DNA from: Acidobacteriota bacterium
GTDB lineage: Bacteria > Acidobacteriota > Blastocatellia > Pyrinomonadales > Pyrinomonadaceae
DNA length: 42,793 nt
Assembly: GCA_025463135.1 (NCBI GenBank)
Contig: JAOAPY010000046.1
Location: forward strand, 1-42,793
Direction: 5' to 3'
Shown: piece by piece, positions 9,593-17,594 of the stretch
Position numbering within the stretch: the first letter of the stretch is position 1
Layout: every line of letters begins with the position of its first letter
Program-made: the position numbers and the translations under genes
Notes under the pieces: model-generated
Told to the model about the DNA's origin: nothing
The model's input: the letters and a program-made list of their open reading frames with translations, nothing else
Databases searched by the model: none

Positions 9593-9799
9593 CTCCCGTC
9601 CTCCACTCTGCCCCTGTTAATTTGCGCCCAAAATACTAATATCGGTGCGCTCGGTTGGGTATACGAAGACCGCGCTTTATGCGTTCCATCGAACATCCTG
9701 ACTGACGATCCCGTCAATTCCTGCAAGGCGTATCCCTTTTGCGTGACTTATCTGCCGGAGTTTTCATACAGGCTTTACTTCGGCGATAATCATATAACG

Positions 9800-11128
9800 A
9801 TGGCACAGCCTACTACCAGAAATCTTTTTGAAGAAGATCCGATCGATACACCCGCCGACCCCCAGCATGCGCCGCTGGCAAACAGGATGCGGCCGCGCTC
9901 GCTCTCCGAGTTTGTCGGTCAGGACCATCTGGTGGGCGAGGGTCGCATCCTGAGAAGGCTGATCGAGGGTGGCGGCACGATGCCTTCTTTAATTCTTTGG
10001 GGCGCGCCCGGCACCGGTAAGACTACATTGGGAAGACTGCTGGCGGACAAAAATGGCTCGCGGTTCGTTTCGCTGTCGGCCGTGTTCTCCGGGGTGAAAG
10101 ACTTGCGAACCGCTATCAGCGATGCAAAGCAGGAGGCAAGGCTCGGTCGACGCACGATACTCTTCATTGACGAGATTCATCGCTTCAACAAAGGACAGCA
10201 AGATGCGCTTTTGCACGCAGTCGAAGATGGCACGGTGACTTTGATTGGCGCCACTACTGAGAATCCTTCATTTGAGGTTACCGGCGCTCTGCTTTCGCGT
10301 TGTCGTGTGCTGGTGCTCAATCCCCTGAATGAAGACGAAGTAAAAACGATTCTGCAGCGTGCCGTCGCCGACGAAGAACGCGGTCTGGCCCAGCTAGAAC
10401 CAGAGGCCACTGATGAAGTACTGGCGCGCCTGGCCCACTCGGCAGGTGGTGATGCGCGAGTAGCGCTGGCGGCGTTGGAGGCAGCGGTTGAATCGACCAA
10501 ACCGGACCAGGCTGGCGTGCGCTGCATAACCAATGAAACGGTGATCGAGGCATTAGGCCGTGCCCGCTATGCGTATGACAAGGGCGGCGAGGAGCACTAT
10601 AACCTGGCTTCGGCGCTCATCAAGTCGCTGCGCAATTCTGATGTGAATGCGGCGCTGTACTGGCTGGCGCGTTTAATAGAAGGCGGGGCTGATCCGATCT
10701 TTATCGCCAGGCGCTTATGCATCCTTGCTTCGGAAGACATCGGGCTGGCGGATCCACAAGCGATGGTCCAGGCCGCGGCCGCGGCCGAGATTACGAAGTT
10801 GATTGGACTACCCGAGGCGCTCTTTCCGCTCTCGCAAGCGACCATCTATCTCGCGCGGGCGCCAAAGTCTAATACTGTAAAAAAAGCGTATGGAGCAGCG
10901 GTAGCCGATGCAATGGATACGGCCCTCGAACCGGTACCGCTGCACTTGCGCAACGCGCCGACGCCGTTGATGAAACGCCTCGGCTATGGAGAGGGTTATC
11001 GTTACGTCCACAGCGATCCGCAGGCTGAGGCGGAGATGCCTTGCTTGCCGGAAGCCTTGCGCGGTCGAGTGTATTACGAAGCGGACGATCAGGAAATCAG
11101 ACGGACTAATGAATCAAGCGACAAGTAG
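9800..11128 (+). CDS. rarA: Replication-associated recombination protein A (RarA/MgsA AAA+ ATPase)
   Basis: About 442 residues, the normal size for RarA (also MgsA; WRNIP1 in eukaryotes), a clamp-loader-like AAA+ ATPase acting at stalled replication forks. Walker A GAPGTGKTT is at about residues 68-76, Walker B reads ILFIDEIHRF, and sensor 1 is IGATTENPSFE. The C-terminal tetramerisation region includes ASEDIGLADPQA and a conserved LxxAPKSN-like stretch (LARAPKSN). The ATG at 9800 (MAQPTTRNLFEEDP) is chosen over an upstream in-frame GTG at 9743 because the added residues are not family-like. The stop overlaps the next gene by 20 bp, so the two are probably cotranscribed. Confidence 0.96.
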   Translation: MAQPTTRNLFEEDPIDTPADPQHAPLANRMRPRSLSEFVGQDHLVGEGRILRRLIEGGGTMPSLILWGAPGTGKTTLGRLLADKNGSRFVSLSAVFSGVKDLRTAISDAKQEARLGRRTILFIDEIHRFNKGQQDALLHAVEDGTVTLIGATTENPSFEVTGALLSRCRVLVLNPLNEDEVKTILQRAVADEERGLAQLEPEATDEVLARLAHSAGGDARVALAALEAAVESTKPDQAGVRCITNETVIEALGRARYAYDKGGEEHYNLASALIKSLRNSDVNAALYWLARLIEGGADPIFIARRLCILASEDIGLADPQAMVQAAAAAEITKLIGLPEALFPLSQATIYLARAPKSNTVKKAYGAAVADAMDTALEPVPLHLRNAPTPLMKRLGYGEGYRYVHSDPQAEAEMPCLPEALRGRVYYEADDQEIRRTNESSDK

Positions 11129-11936
11129 CAAAACGAAAAAGGAACTCGCGTTTATCCAGGACCTGCTGATTGCTCCGGATTGGGGCGAACGATTCGCGGC
11201 CCTAATCGATGAACACGTAAAGCCGCCGAAGAAGGGACGCGTGCTTTATGCCGGCGCTGGAACCGGGGGACATGCGCTGGGTTTGCGCGAGCAAAACCAG
11301 GAGTTGGAATTGCTTTGCGTTGATGAAAACAGCGAGAGCATCGAGATTGCGCGCGCCAAAGCAGTGACTCTGAAGGTGGCGGCCGAATTCCGCACCGTCA
11401 ATCTTCGCATGCTGTCACTGCCGGACGACCTCTTCGATCTGGTTATCGGTGATTTGTCCCTGGTGGCCCCCGAACGCGTGCCCGCAATCGCTTCAGAGTT
11501 GATTCGCGTCACAAAACCGGGAGGCAAATTAGCAGTCGCTCTGCCAACTTCTTCAAGCTATGGCGAGTTTTTTTCGATCTATTGGGAAGCCCTTTACAAC
11601 TCCGAGTTTGCCGACGAAGTGGATATCGAGAGCTTGCTGAATGCCTTGCCAACAGTTGCTGAACTGGAAGAGATAGCCGCGCGGGAAGGACTGATCGAAG
11701 TCGCAAGCTGGACGCAAATCGAAGCTTTTGACTACCGCTCCGCTGACGAGTTTCTCAACTCGCCGTTAATCTCTGACTTCCTGATGAGAGGCTGGATGGA
11801 GTCGATTCCCGCAAAGAAGCAGGAGCGAGTAACGCGCGAAATCGCCAACCTGATAAACGCTGAGCGCCATGAAGCCGAGTTCCTGCTGACGGTAAAAGCG
11901 ACGTTACTGATGGGGCGCAAAGTAAACCAGTCCTAG
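11109..11936 (+). CDS. Class I SAM-dependent methyltransferase
   Basis: A 275-residue Rossmann-fold methyltransferase. Motif I, the SAM-binding glycine loop, is VLYAGAGTGGHALGL near residues 44-58. The acidic end of strand beta-2 is LLCVDENSESIEIAR, and the post-I/motif IV region includes FDLVIGDLSLVAPERVP. The substrate is not evident: the motif IV GDLS does not match DNA or RNA base methylases I know. The ATG at 11109 lies inside the end of rarA (20-bp overlap), which suggests coupled translation. A longer frame starting at 10986 only reads rarA sequence out of frame. A palindrome cluster begins 57 bp after the stop. Confidence 0.85.
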   Translation: MNQATSSKTKKELAFIQDLLIAPDWGERFAALIDEHVKPPKKGRVLYAGAGTGGHALGLREQNQELELLCVDENSESIEIARAKAVTLKVAAEFRTVNLRMLSLPDDLFDLVIGDLSLVAPERVPAIASELIRVTKPGGKLAVALPTSSSYGEFFSIYWEALYNSEFADEVDIESLLNALPTVAELEEIAAREGLIEVASWTQIEAFDYRSADEFLNSPLISDFLMRGWMESIPAKKQERVTREIANLINAERHEAEFLLTVKATLLMGRKVNQS

Positions 11937-11992
11937 TAAGTCTACGCTAAAACGATTGCGTTCGATCTCTTCGTTCGATCTCTTAATGATCC

Positions 11993-12044
11993 GTTTAGAG
12001 CGGACTTGTCCGCCGCGTCATGGGCACAAGTGCCCTCTCTAAAC
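11993..12044. repeat. Nested three-palindrome element between convergent genes
   Basis: An outer 8-bp stem, GTTTAGAG (11993-12000) with CTCTAAAC (12037-12044), encloses two further palindromes: GCGGAC-TT-GTCCGC (12000-12013) and GGGCAC-AA-GTGCCC (12022-12035). The whole could fold as a small cloverleaf. It lies in the 200-bp gap between the plus-strand methyltransferase and the minus-strand tatA-like gene. It could end transcription from both sides, but there are no long T tracts. No open frame of note is present in this gap. Confidence 0.6.
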
Positions 12045-12136
12045 AGACGGAAGGAAGGCTACGCGACTAGAACTCTCAATCCATTAGCGTGTTTGTGAGG
12101 TCAGAAGAGATCCGCGGGTATCAGCGCAAAGCTGTT

Positions 12137-12439
12137 CTATCTTCTAGCATCGGGAATATCGCCCTCGGCCACCCGCAACCGAGCCCGGCGACGGGCTTCT
12201 TCAAAGAGAGCTTCATCGTCCACCGCCGACAACGAGGCGGACTTACTGCCGGCCAAATCATTCCTCGACTTTTCCTCTTCTTCACTTTCACCTTCGGCCA
12301 GTCCATCTTTAAAAGCCTTCTTACTTTGGCCCAGGGCCTTCGCGAGTTGGGGAAGTTTGCTGCCGCCAAAAAGTAGAAAGATAACCGCGACAATCGCAAC
12401 CCACAGCAGCGGATTGCTCATATTGAACAGAAGAAACAT
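12137..12439 (-). CDS. tatA: TatA/TatB-family Sec-independent translocase subunit
   Basis: About 100 residues: an N-terminal hydrophobic helix (NPLLWVAIVAVIFLLFGG), the hinge FGGSKLPQLAKALG, an amphipathic helix (SKKAFKDGL) and an acidic tail. This is the TatA architecture; the FG hinge and KLP-LAKALG match TatA better than TatB. It multimerises to form the pore for folded proteins in the twin-arginine pathway. The ATG at 12439 is chosen because AAGGAGG lies 12 bases upstream; an ATG at 12421 (MSNPLLW) is a plausible alternative. No tatC is in the window. TatA versus TatE or TatB naming is not certain. Confidence 0.85.
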   Translation of the reverse strand: MFLLFNMSNPLLWVAIVAVIFLLFGGSKLPQLAKALGQSKKAFKDGLAEGESEEEEKSRNDLAGSKSASLSAVDDEALFEEARRRARLRVAEGDIPDARR

Positions 12440-12499
12440 GTTCTTTTCCAGCCTCCTTAACCTTACTTTGCCGCGCAACAGAAACCTGCCAGCCCAATC

Positions 12500-13027
12500 C
12501 TATTGCCACGTGTCCGACTCATAAAATAAATATTTCCGCCAGGTCTGATCGGCCCGCCCCAGATACCGCATGATCTGACGGCTAACATGCAGCGAAAAAC
12601 CGCGCGGTCGGCGCGAAAGCGTCATGCCGGACTCTTCGGGCGTGCGACTGCCTTTGCGATGATTGCAGCGACGACAGCATGCTACCAGATTGTCCCACGC
12701 CGACTCGCCTCCCCGTGACCGTGGCATAACGTGATCGAGCGTCAGCTCCGAGGGCGGATAGTGCTTGCCACAATACTGACACGTCGAATGGTCCCGCAGC
12801 AGAATGTTCTTGCGCGACAACGAGCGCCGCTCAAAGGGAATCTGCACGTATTCAGTCAGCCGGATCACCGACGGCGCATGAATTACCAGCCTGGCCGAGT
12901 GCAGCATGTGCCCGTTGTGCTCTTCGACGCGCGCCACTCCCTTAAAGATCATTACCACGGCGCGCCGCTCGGTGCACACGTTGATGGGCTCGAAGGAAGC
13001 ATTCAGCACTAGTACTCGACCCGTCAT
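12500..13027 (-). CDS. HNH endonuclease family protein
   Basis: A 175-residue protein with an N-terminal domain ([14 protein letters not shown]) and a C-terminal HNH zinc-finger nuclease domain. The motif is [25 protein letters not shown] followed by [14 protein letters not shown], in two CxxC pairs with the central His and Asn. Stand-alone proteins of this exact type are widespread in bacterial chromosomes and usually not part of a restriction system. The role is undefined. The ATG at 13027 begins MTGRVLVLN; a longer alternative-codon frame is not needed. It lies 60 bp upstream of the tatA-like start on the same strand. Confidence 0.9.
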   Translation of the reverse strand: MTGRVLVLNASFEPINVCTERRAVVMIFKGVARVEEHNGHMLHSARLVIHAPSVIRLTEYVQIPFERRSLSRKNILLRDHSTCQYCGKHYPPSELTLDHVMPRSRGGESAWDNLVACCRRCNHRKGSRTPEESGMTLSRRPRGFSLHVSRQIMRYLGRADQTWRKYLFYESDTWQ

Positions 13028-13068
13028 AGCTGAGGCTGATATTACGATAAAGAAGTCAAAAGGCAAAT

Positions 13069-13139
13069 GTTAAAAGGCAAAATTAGGCGCAAGGTCCTCT
13101 CGCCCAGACGGTTAGACGGTTCTTGTTTTGTCTTTTAAC
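13069..13139. repeat. Imperfect 14-bp inverted repeat, GTTAAAAGGCAAAA type
   Basis: GTTAAAAGGCAAAA at 13069-13082 pairs with 13126-13139, with one G-U type position (13 of 14 exact). Extra copies of the AAAAGGCAAA and AGACGGTTAGACGG words flank it. It fills most of the gap between the iminopeptidase stop and the HNH gene start and has the same build as the palindromes between ribosomal-protein genes. Confidence 0.65.
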
Positions 13140-13142
13140 TTC

Positions 13143-14105
13143 TTACTTTTGCCTTGCGGCGAATCGATCGGTTGCATCGACTAAGGCACTGAGGTTGCCG
13201 GGCTCCATGATCGAGTGGCCCGCGTCCGGCGTGACGTGCAGTTCGGCCTCGGGCCAGGCACTGTGCAGGTCCCAGGCGCTCCGCATGGGGCACACTACGT
13301 CATAACGTCCCTGGACAATCACGCCGGGGAGGTGACGAATCCTGCCCACATTCTCGAGCAGATAGTTCTCTGTCTCAAAGAAACAATTATTCATGAAGTA
13401 ATGACATTCGATCCGCGCGAAGGCGAGCGCAAAGTCCGGATCGGCAAATCTTTCGATTGACTCGTAATCGAAGAAAAGCTTTGAGGTGCTGCCCTCCCAG
13501 ATGCTCCAGGCGCGGGCGGCCGCGACTCTGACCTTCTCGTCGTCAGCCGTCAGCCGTCGGTAATAGGCACTTACCATATCGCTGCGCTCGGCTTCTGGAA
13601 TCACCTTCAGGAATTCTTCCCACACGTCGGGAAAAAGCCAGCTGGCACCTTCCTGATAGAACCACTTGATCTCCTGAGGCCGGCAGAGAAAGATACCGCG
13701 CAGGATGAGTTCGCGGACGCGTTCCGGATGCGTCTCGGCATAGGCGAGCGCGAGCGTGCTGCCCCACGAACCGCCGAACACCTGCCAGGTGTCGATGCCG
13801 AGGTGTCGGCGCAATTTTTCGATATCAGAAACCAGATTCCAGGTTGTATTCTCTTCCAGGCTCGCATGCGGTGTGCTTTGTCCCGAGCCGCGTTGATCGA
13901 ACAGGACAATGCGATAAGCTTCCGCATCGAAGAAGCGGCGATAGTCAGGTATCAGTCCGCCGCCCGGTCCACCGTGCAGAAAGACAACCGGCTTTCCTTT
14001 TGGATTGCCACACTGCTCGAAATAGAGGTCGTGAACGTCTGAGACTTTCAGACGACCGGTGTCGTAGGGTTCGGTGGGAGCGTATAGGGTTCGGAGTTGG
14101 CTCAT
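13143..14105 (-). CDS. pip: Proline iminopeptidase (S33 family, alpha/beta hydrolase)
   Basis: A 320-residue alpha/beta hydrolase. The oxyanion region is VVFLHGGPGGG, the nucleophile elbow GGSWGS, and the catalytic His is in TPDAGHSIMEPG close to the C-terminus; an Asp (GRYDVVCP) precedes it. These match proline iminopeptidase, which removes N-terminal proline from peptides in the cytosol. Family-specific sequences such as FFDAEAYRIVLFDQRGSGQS and NTTWNLVSDIEKLR are present. The ATG at 14105 (MSQLRTLYAPTEPYDTG) fits the usual N-terminus; the in-frame TTG further upstream is not needed. The length matches the family (about 315). Confidence 0.94.
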   Translation of the reverse strand: MSQLRTLYAPTEPYDTGRLKVSDVHDLYFEQCGNPKGKPVVFLHGGPGGGLIPDYRRFFDAEAYRIVLFDQRGSGQSTPHASLEENTTWNLVSDIEKLRRHLGIDTWQVFGGSWGSTLALAYAETHPERVRELILRGIFLCRPQEIKWFYQEGASWLFPDVWEEFLKVIPEAERSDMVSAYYRRLTADDEKVRVAAARAWSIWEGSTSKLFFDYESIERFADPDFALAFARIECHYFMNNCFFETENYLLENVGRIRHLPGVIVQGRYDVVCPMRSAWDLHSAWPEAELHVTPDAGHSIMEPGNLSALVDATDRFAARQK

Positions 14106-14167
14106 GTGAATATCATACAAGTGCTTCGCGCTTCATTGCTAAATTACTTACATCAACTCGTCGGCTA

Positions 14168-15292
14168 TTAGGAAGGATGGGGTGCTTTCAGCACAAGTTC
14201 ACGAAGGCTTCTCTCACGCTGTTCTTTCAAAATTGCAGATTCCCCGCATTCAACAATTTCTGAGAAGATCCTAATATCATTCTCAATATCCTCCCGCAGA
14301 ATTCGTCCACGAAAAATAGGTGCCGAATCCAAGTTGAGGTCTGCTTTGCTGGGACCTTCCTTCATCGCCTCAAATACGCTCAGCGAAAACGACTCGGCCT
14401 TTGATTTCTTTTCGCCCAGCAAATATGTCGAGAGGCGAGGTATCACCTGAAGATAGGCAAGGATAGAAGGATTTAATTCGCGAAAACTAAAGCGCTTCCG
14501 GAACAGAGATACCGCAACAGGTTCCTTCTTTACGGTCGCACCGGGAGGGAATAACGGATCATCATATTCGCGAAAGAGATCGAACTGCGCCGGATGACTG
14601 ACGTAAGAGGCAAAGCGCAGGAGATTTCTCGCGAATCGATTTGCACATAGCAGCTGGACAATATTATTGTCCAAAAACAGATTGGAACCGTGCAAATCCT
14701 TTTCCGCCAGATAGGCATTTGAAAAGGAAAAGTTTGCTGCGAGAAAGTCCTCTTTTCCTTCAGCGAAAAACGTCCTCCTATAACCACTCGCAACTACAGT
14801 TTTCGCACCCGGGAAATAGGCAGTGTTCTCCTTCCGGTTAACGTAATGGTGGATGCGCGCAATCAGACCTACGAAGCGGACTAGATCCCCAGTGTCTTCT
14901 GAAAGCTTGGTTACATATGCTTGCTCGAACTCTTCATCGCCTCCAATTGAATCCAAGTCGAAGAATTGGTCAATCTCGTTCGCGGAGACTCCCCTTTTGA
15001 TTAACTCACCAACCGAAGGTGTGAAGAACCTTGGTAGGTCCAACGTCAAGATAACTGCGTCATTGATTCTCGTGTAATAAAACTCTTTAGGATACTCATC
15101 CTTGCAAAGCACTCTCTCATCATTCATCAAGCGAATTGCGTCTTCGAGAATCTGAAGCCTATTGACTGCCTCTTGGCCTATATTAGTTCGCAAGTCATTT
15201 CCCCCGATCTCCAAATGACTTGAGAACCCCAGCAGATCAATTATCGCTGTGACGCAATACTTAACTTGCTGATCTTTTCCAGCGACTTTCAT
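14168..15292 (-). CDS. Hypothetical protein, class III nucleotidyl cyclase-like N-terminus
   Basis: A 374-residue protein that I cannot assign firmly. The N-terminus AIIDLLGFSSHL followed by FYYTRINDAVILTL resembles the two metal-binding aspartate strands of class III cyclases (Asp19 and Asp78 here), though the spacing of 59 is longer than in typical cyclases. After this come charged helical stretches with no membrane segment or signal peptide. By eye the gene is AT-richer than its neighbours. It is 42 bp upstream of the stop of a PIN toxin gene, on the same strand. Function could be regulatory or defensive (Pycsar-like cyclases have a related fold), but this is only a structural guess. Confidence 0.55.
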   Translation of the reverse strand: MKVAGKDQQVKYCVTAIIDLLGFSSHLEIGGNDLRTNIGQEAVNRLQILEDAIRLMNDERVLCKDEYPKEFYYTRINDAVILTLDLPRFFTPSVGELIKRGVSANEIDQFFDLDSIGGDEEFEQAYVTKLSEDTGDLVRFVGLIARIHHYVNRKENTAYFPGAKTVVASGYRRTFFAEGKEDFLAANFSFSNAYLAEKDLHGSNLFLDNNIVQLLCANRFARNLLRFASYVSHPAQFDLFREYDDPLFPPGATVKKEPVAVSLFRKRFSFRELNPSILAYLQVIPRLSTYLLGEKKSKAESFSLSVFEAMKEGPSKADLNLDSAPIFRGRILREDIENDIRIFSEIVECGESAILKEQRERSLRELVLKAPHPS

Positions 15293-15334
15293 CTGAGCAG
15301 TAACACTGCGTCGTACGCATGAGAGTGCGGCAGC

Positions 15335-15745
15335 TTACGGTGCGATTTCAAAATAATCACAGTGCTTCGGACGGAAGATTGTGAAGTGCCGCCGATCCAC
15401 GGTAAGAATCTTGATCAGATTCAACCGCTCGGCCATTGCTACGATCGCACAGTCAACGAAATCAACGCGGTTGTCGGCATACTTCTCCAATATCTCCGCA
15501 GCACGTGCTAGATCCTGCAGTGTTGATTTCACCTGAACCAACTCTCCGGCGGCAACTAATCGCAAGAATGCTGTGAGCGTCGGATAGCGGAGTTCGCGTA
15601 GGATCAAATAAGCTAGTTCAGGTAAGACGACATCAGGGAGTAAAGGCGCCGACTCTGCTTCAAGGGCAACCGTGCAGGCGGCGTGAAGACTGTCGTCTGC
15701 GTCGATGACTGCCAGAAGAAAGCCTGTGTCGAGCAGCGCCGTCAT
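15335..15745 (-). CDS. VapC-like PIN-domain ribonuclease toxin
   Basis: A 136-residue PIN-domain protein. The expected acidic quartet is visible: Asp6 (LLDTGFLL), Glu43 (LPELAY), Asp98 (DFVDCAIVAMAERL) and Asp117 (LTVDRRHF). PIN toxins bind Mg2+ or Mn2+ and cut RNA, often tRNA or rRNA. The start ATG overlaps the stop of the upstream antitoxin-like gene by one base (TAATG), the tight coupling typical of type II toxin-antitoxin pairs. The target RNA cannot be inferred. Confidence 0.9.
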   Translation of the reverse strand: MTALLDTGFLLAVIDADDSLHAACTVALEAESAPLLPDVVLPELAYLILRELRYPTLTAFLRLVAAGELVQVKSTLQDLARAAEILEKYADNRVDFVDCAIVAMAERLNLIKILTVDRRHFTIFRPKHCDYFEIAP

Positions 15746-15978
15746 TAAGGTAAACTCCAGCCTTCACGCCGGTCAGCAGCATCGTTCAGAATCGACTCAG
15801 CCTCGGTTGACAGTGCACCGTTTCCGCTGCGAGCGATGCCCACAAACGAGAAACGCCTGGCGTGCTGATCGCCGGGTCCCGGCTCCAGACCTTCAACAAA
15901 CGCCATCACTTGGTGCTGCTGTTCGTCACTCAGCCGCCGTACTCTCTCTTGAATCGCATTTTCCAAATTTGTCGACAT
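15745..15978 (-). CDS. VapB/DUF2281-like antitoxin
   Basis: A 77-residue protein upstream of and overlapping the PIN toxin. The N-terminal helix ENAIQERVRRLSDEQQHQVMAFVEGLEP resembles DUF2281-type and related antitoxins, and the C-terminus ends DRREGWSLP, a tail often seen in partners of PIN toxins. The tail probably wraps the toxin active site. The ATG at 15978 (MSTNLENAIQ) is favoured over a longer alternative. Such antitoxins usually repress their own operon, so a promoter and operator would be expected in 15979-16204, though I could not identify a specific site. Confidence 0.8.
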   Translation of the reverse strand: MSTNLENAIQERVRRLSDEQQHQVMAFVEGLEPGPGDQHARRFSFVGIARSGNGALSTEAESILNDAADRREGWSLP

Positions 15979-16204
15979 TGCCCTTGCCGCTCCCAACACT
16001 CGTTTCGTTTCGATGCGTTAATCTTAACATCTCCTTGCTGTCCCGGGGCAACCTATCCTTGCGGCAGTAGTGTCGTATCCGTTGATTTACTAAGACAAAA
16101 ATTGCCGGCCGTGGTGCAGGGCGTCCAGGTGAACAGGATTGTGGAGACTAAGGACGCCGACGGTTCCGTGGCGCACCCACAATGATCTTGGCAGCGTTGA
16201 CCGC

Positions 16205-16969
16205 TCAGGAGTGAAGCGGTCGCGCCACTGTCATGACCAGGACTTCTTTCGCTCCGGCACAAGTCAACGCCAGGGCACAGGCTGAGGCCGTCGCTCCGGT
16301 TGTGAAGACGTCGTCGATAAGCAGGATGGACTCGCCCGCGATGATGCGCGGCCGTGTGGCCGCGAACACATCTTCGACGCTTTCGCGCCGGGCCTGAGCG
16401 TCCATGCCGGCGCGATGACGTCCGGTATGCCTGGTGCGAACCAGTACGCCCTCAGCCACAGATAGCGGCACCAGCGTTGACAGCGCTTCCGCCAATACGG
16501 CTGCCTGATTAAAGCCTCGCTGTTTCTCTCGTTCAGGATGAAGGGGTACCGCAACGATAAGCGTAGCCCGTTTGAGCGGCTCGTGTTGGCAGAGCTCCCA
16601 CATTAGCAGCGCCAGATTTTTGGGGACGTGAGGTCCACGCTTGAGGGCAATGACGGATGCACGCAGCGCTCCTTCGTACAAGCCGCAGGCTCGCGCGGCG
16701 GTAAACGATGCTTCATCACAACGACGACATCTGATTTGTTCACCCGGATGGCGTCCTTCGCTTAAAACTTTGACCGGCGCCGGCACACCGCATTTCCAGC
16801 ACAGTGGATCCGCGTTTGAAAATACGCGAGTGGCCTGCCAGCAGCGCGCGCACGCCACCCCGTCAAATCTCGATTCGACACTCGCGCCACAGACCGCGCA
16901 CTCTTGCGGATAAACGAGAGCGAGCGTTGCGTCGTAGATCAGGTTGGTTGTATTTGTGAGTGAGAACAA
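16205..16969 (-). CDS. comF: ComF family phosphoribosyltransferase-like protein
   Basis: About 254 residues. The N-terminal zinc ribbon has CAVCG ... CARCW and CWKCG ... CRRCD cysteine pairs. The C-terminal type I phosphoribosyltransferase domain shows VPLHPEREKQRGFNQA and the PRPP loop ILLIDDVFTTGATASAC. ComF is needed for DNA uptake in competent species and is widespread elsewhere. The only start consistent with the frame is TTG at 16969, since a stop lies two codons upstream and no ATG or GTG occurs before the conserved cysteines. A terminator-like hairpin sits just upstream, separating it from the dksA-like gene. Confidence 0.92.
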   Translation of the reverse strand: MFSLTNTTNLIYDATLALVYPQECAVCGASVESRFDGVACARCWQATRVFSNADPLCWKCGVPAPVKVLSEGRHPGEQIRCRRCDEASFTAARACGLYEGALRASVIALKRGPHVPKNLALLMWELCQHEPLKRATLIVAVPLHPEREKQRGFNQAAVLAEALSTLVPLSVAEGVLVRTRHTGRHRAGMDAQARRESVEDVFAATRPRIIAGESILLIDDVFTTGATASACALALTCAGAKEVLVMTVARPLHS

Positions 16970-16993
16970 CGCTTAGGCTCGTCCAAAGAAATT

Positions 16994-17024
16994 CGGCCTC
17001 CTGCTCGGCGTGAGCAGGAGGCCG
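16994..17024 (-). terminator. Intrinsic terminator after the DksA/TraR-type gene
   Basis: A perfect 13-bp stem, CGGCCTCCTGCTC (16994-17006) and GAGCAGGAGGCCG (17012-17024), with a 5-nt loop. On the minus strand it is followed by AATTTCTTTGG, a short T-rich run. It lies 29 bp past the dksA-like stop and before comF. Its inner core, CCTGCTC-N5-GAGCAGG, recurs at 21277-21307. Confidence 0.8.
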
Positions 17025-17052
17025 CAATTATGTCATCAGGAGTGAAAATCCG

Positions 17053-17421
17053 TTAGTCTTCGTCGTCGTTCAAAAGTCCCTTCTCCTGCAAATCCTGACA
17101 AGGCATACAATGGCGCGCCCAGGGCAACGCTTCAAGGCGTTTCTCAGGCAGAACACTCTCGCAACGGACGCACTTTCCATAATTTCCGGCTTCGATGCGC
17201 TCCAACGACTCATCAATCAAATTCAGTAACTGGCGGTCGTTATCCGACATCGACACCAGCAGTTCTTTGGTGTAGGCATTGGCCGCCATGTCGGCGGGAT
17301 CCTGCGTGGCTTCAGAATCACGTTCGCGGCTGTAAGCTTCAGCTTCCTGGACCTGTCCCACCAGGCCTTCGCGTCGGTCAAGTAGTTTATCACGAAAAAC
17401 TTTTACTCGTCTTTTTTCCAT
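17053..17421 (-). CDS. DksA/TraR-type zinc-finger protein
   Basis: About 122 residues with a coiled-coil N-terminal half and a C-terminal four-cysteine zinc finger (CVRCESVLPEKRLEALP ... HCMPCQ). DksA-like proteins enter the RNA polymerase secondary channel and tune transcription, often with ppGpp. The helical region includes RERDSEATQDPADMAANAYTKELL, and acidic residues near the coil tip are present. Whether it is DksA proper or a shorter TraR/YocK-type protein is not clear. The ATG at 17421 (MEKRRVKVFRDKL) has GGAGG 13 bases upstream. It is the last gene before a strong terminator. Confidence 0.88.
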   Translation of the reverse strand: MEKRRVKVFRDKLLDRREGLVGQVQEAEAYSRERDSEATQDPADMAANAYTKELLVSMSDNDRQLLNLIDESLERIEAGNYGKCVRCESVLPEKRLEALPWARHCMPCQDLQEKGLLNDDED

Positions 17422-17462
17422 TCTTTTGTTAATTCCTCCACCCCTCATCATTGCCAATTTTT

Positions 17463-17576
17463 AATTGCCGATTGTCGATTTAAGCGCACCGCTTTTTCAT
17501 GCTCCCTGCACACACAGTACCCAATCCCGGAATCCGCCACAGTTGATCCCCAATCGCCAATTGGCAATCGGCAATT
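17463..17576. repeat. GCCGATTG/CAATCGGC-type inverted repeat
   Basis: AATTGCCGATTG at 17463-17474 pairs exactly with 17565-17576. The right side is part of a denser run of CAATCGCCAATTGGCAATCGG words that can also fold on themselves. It fills the gap between the rlmH stop and the dksA-like gene start. Confidence 0.7.
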
Positions 17577-17594
17577 GCCAATCGCAAATGCCTA

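Noticed and set aside
12500-13027. HNH gene as part of a restriction or defence system
   Set aside because: It is a common solitary HNH protein with no methylase or other defence gene adjacent; the nearby genes are tatA-like and an iminopeptidase.
15979-16204. Plus-strand frame ending LRQKLPAVVQGVQVNRIVETKDADGS (to 16185)
   Set aside because: It looks somewhat protein-like and could be the tail of a decayed gene, but it has no start, no family match, and the upstream part is antisense to the antitoxin gene.
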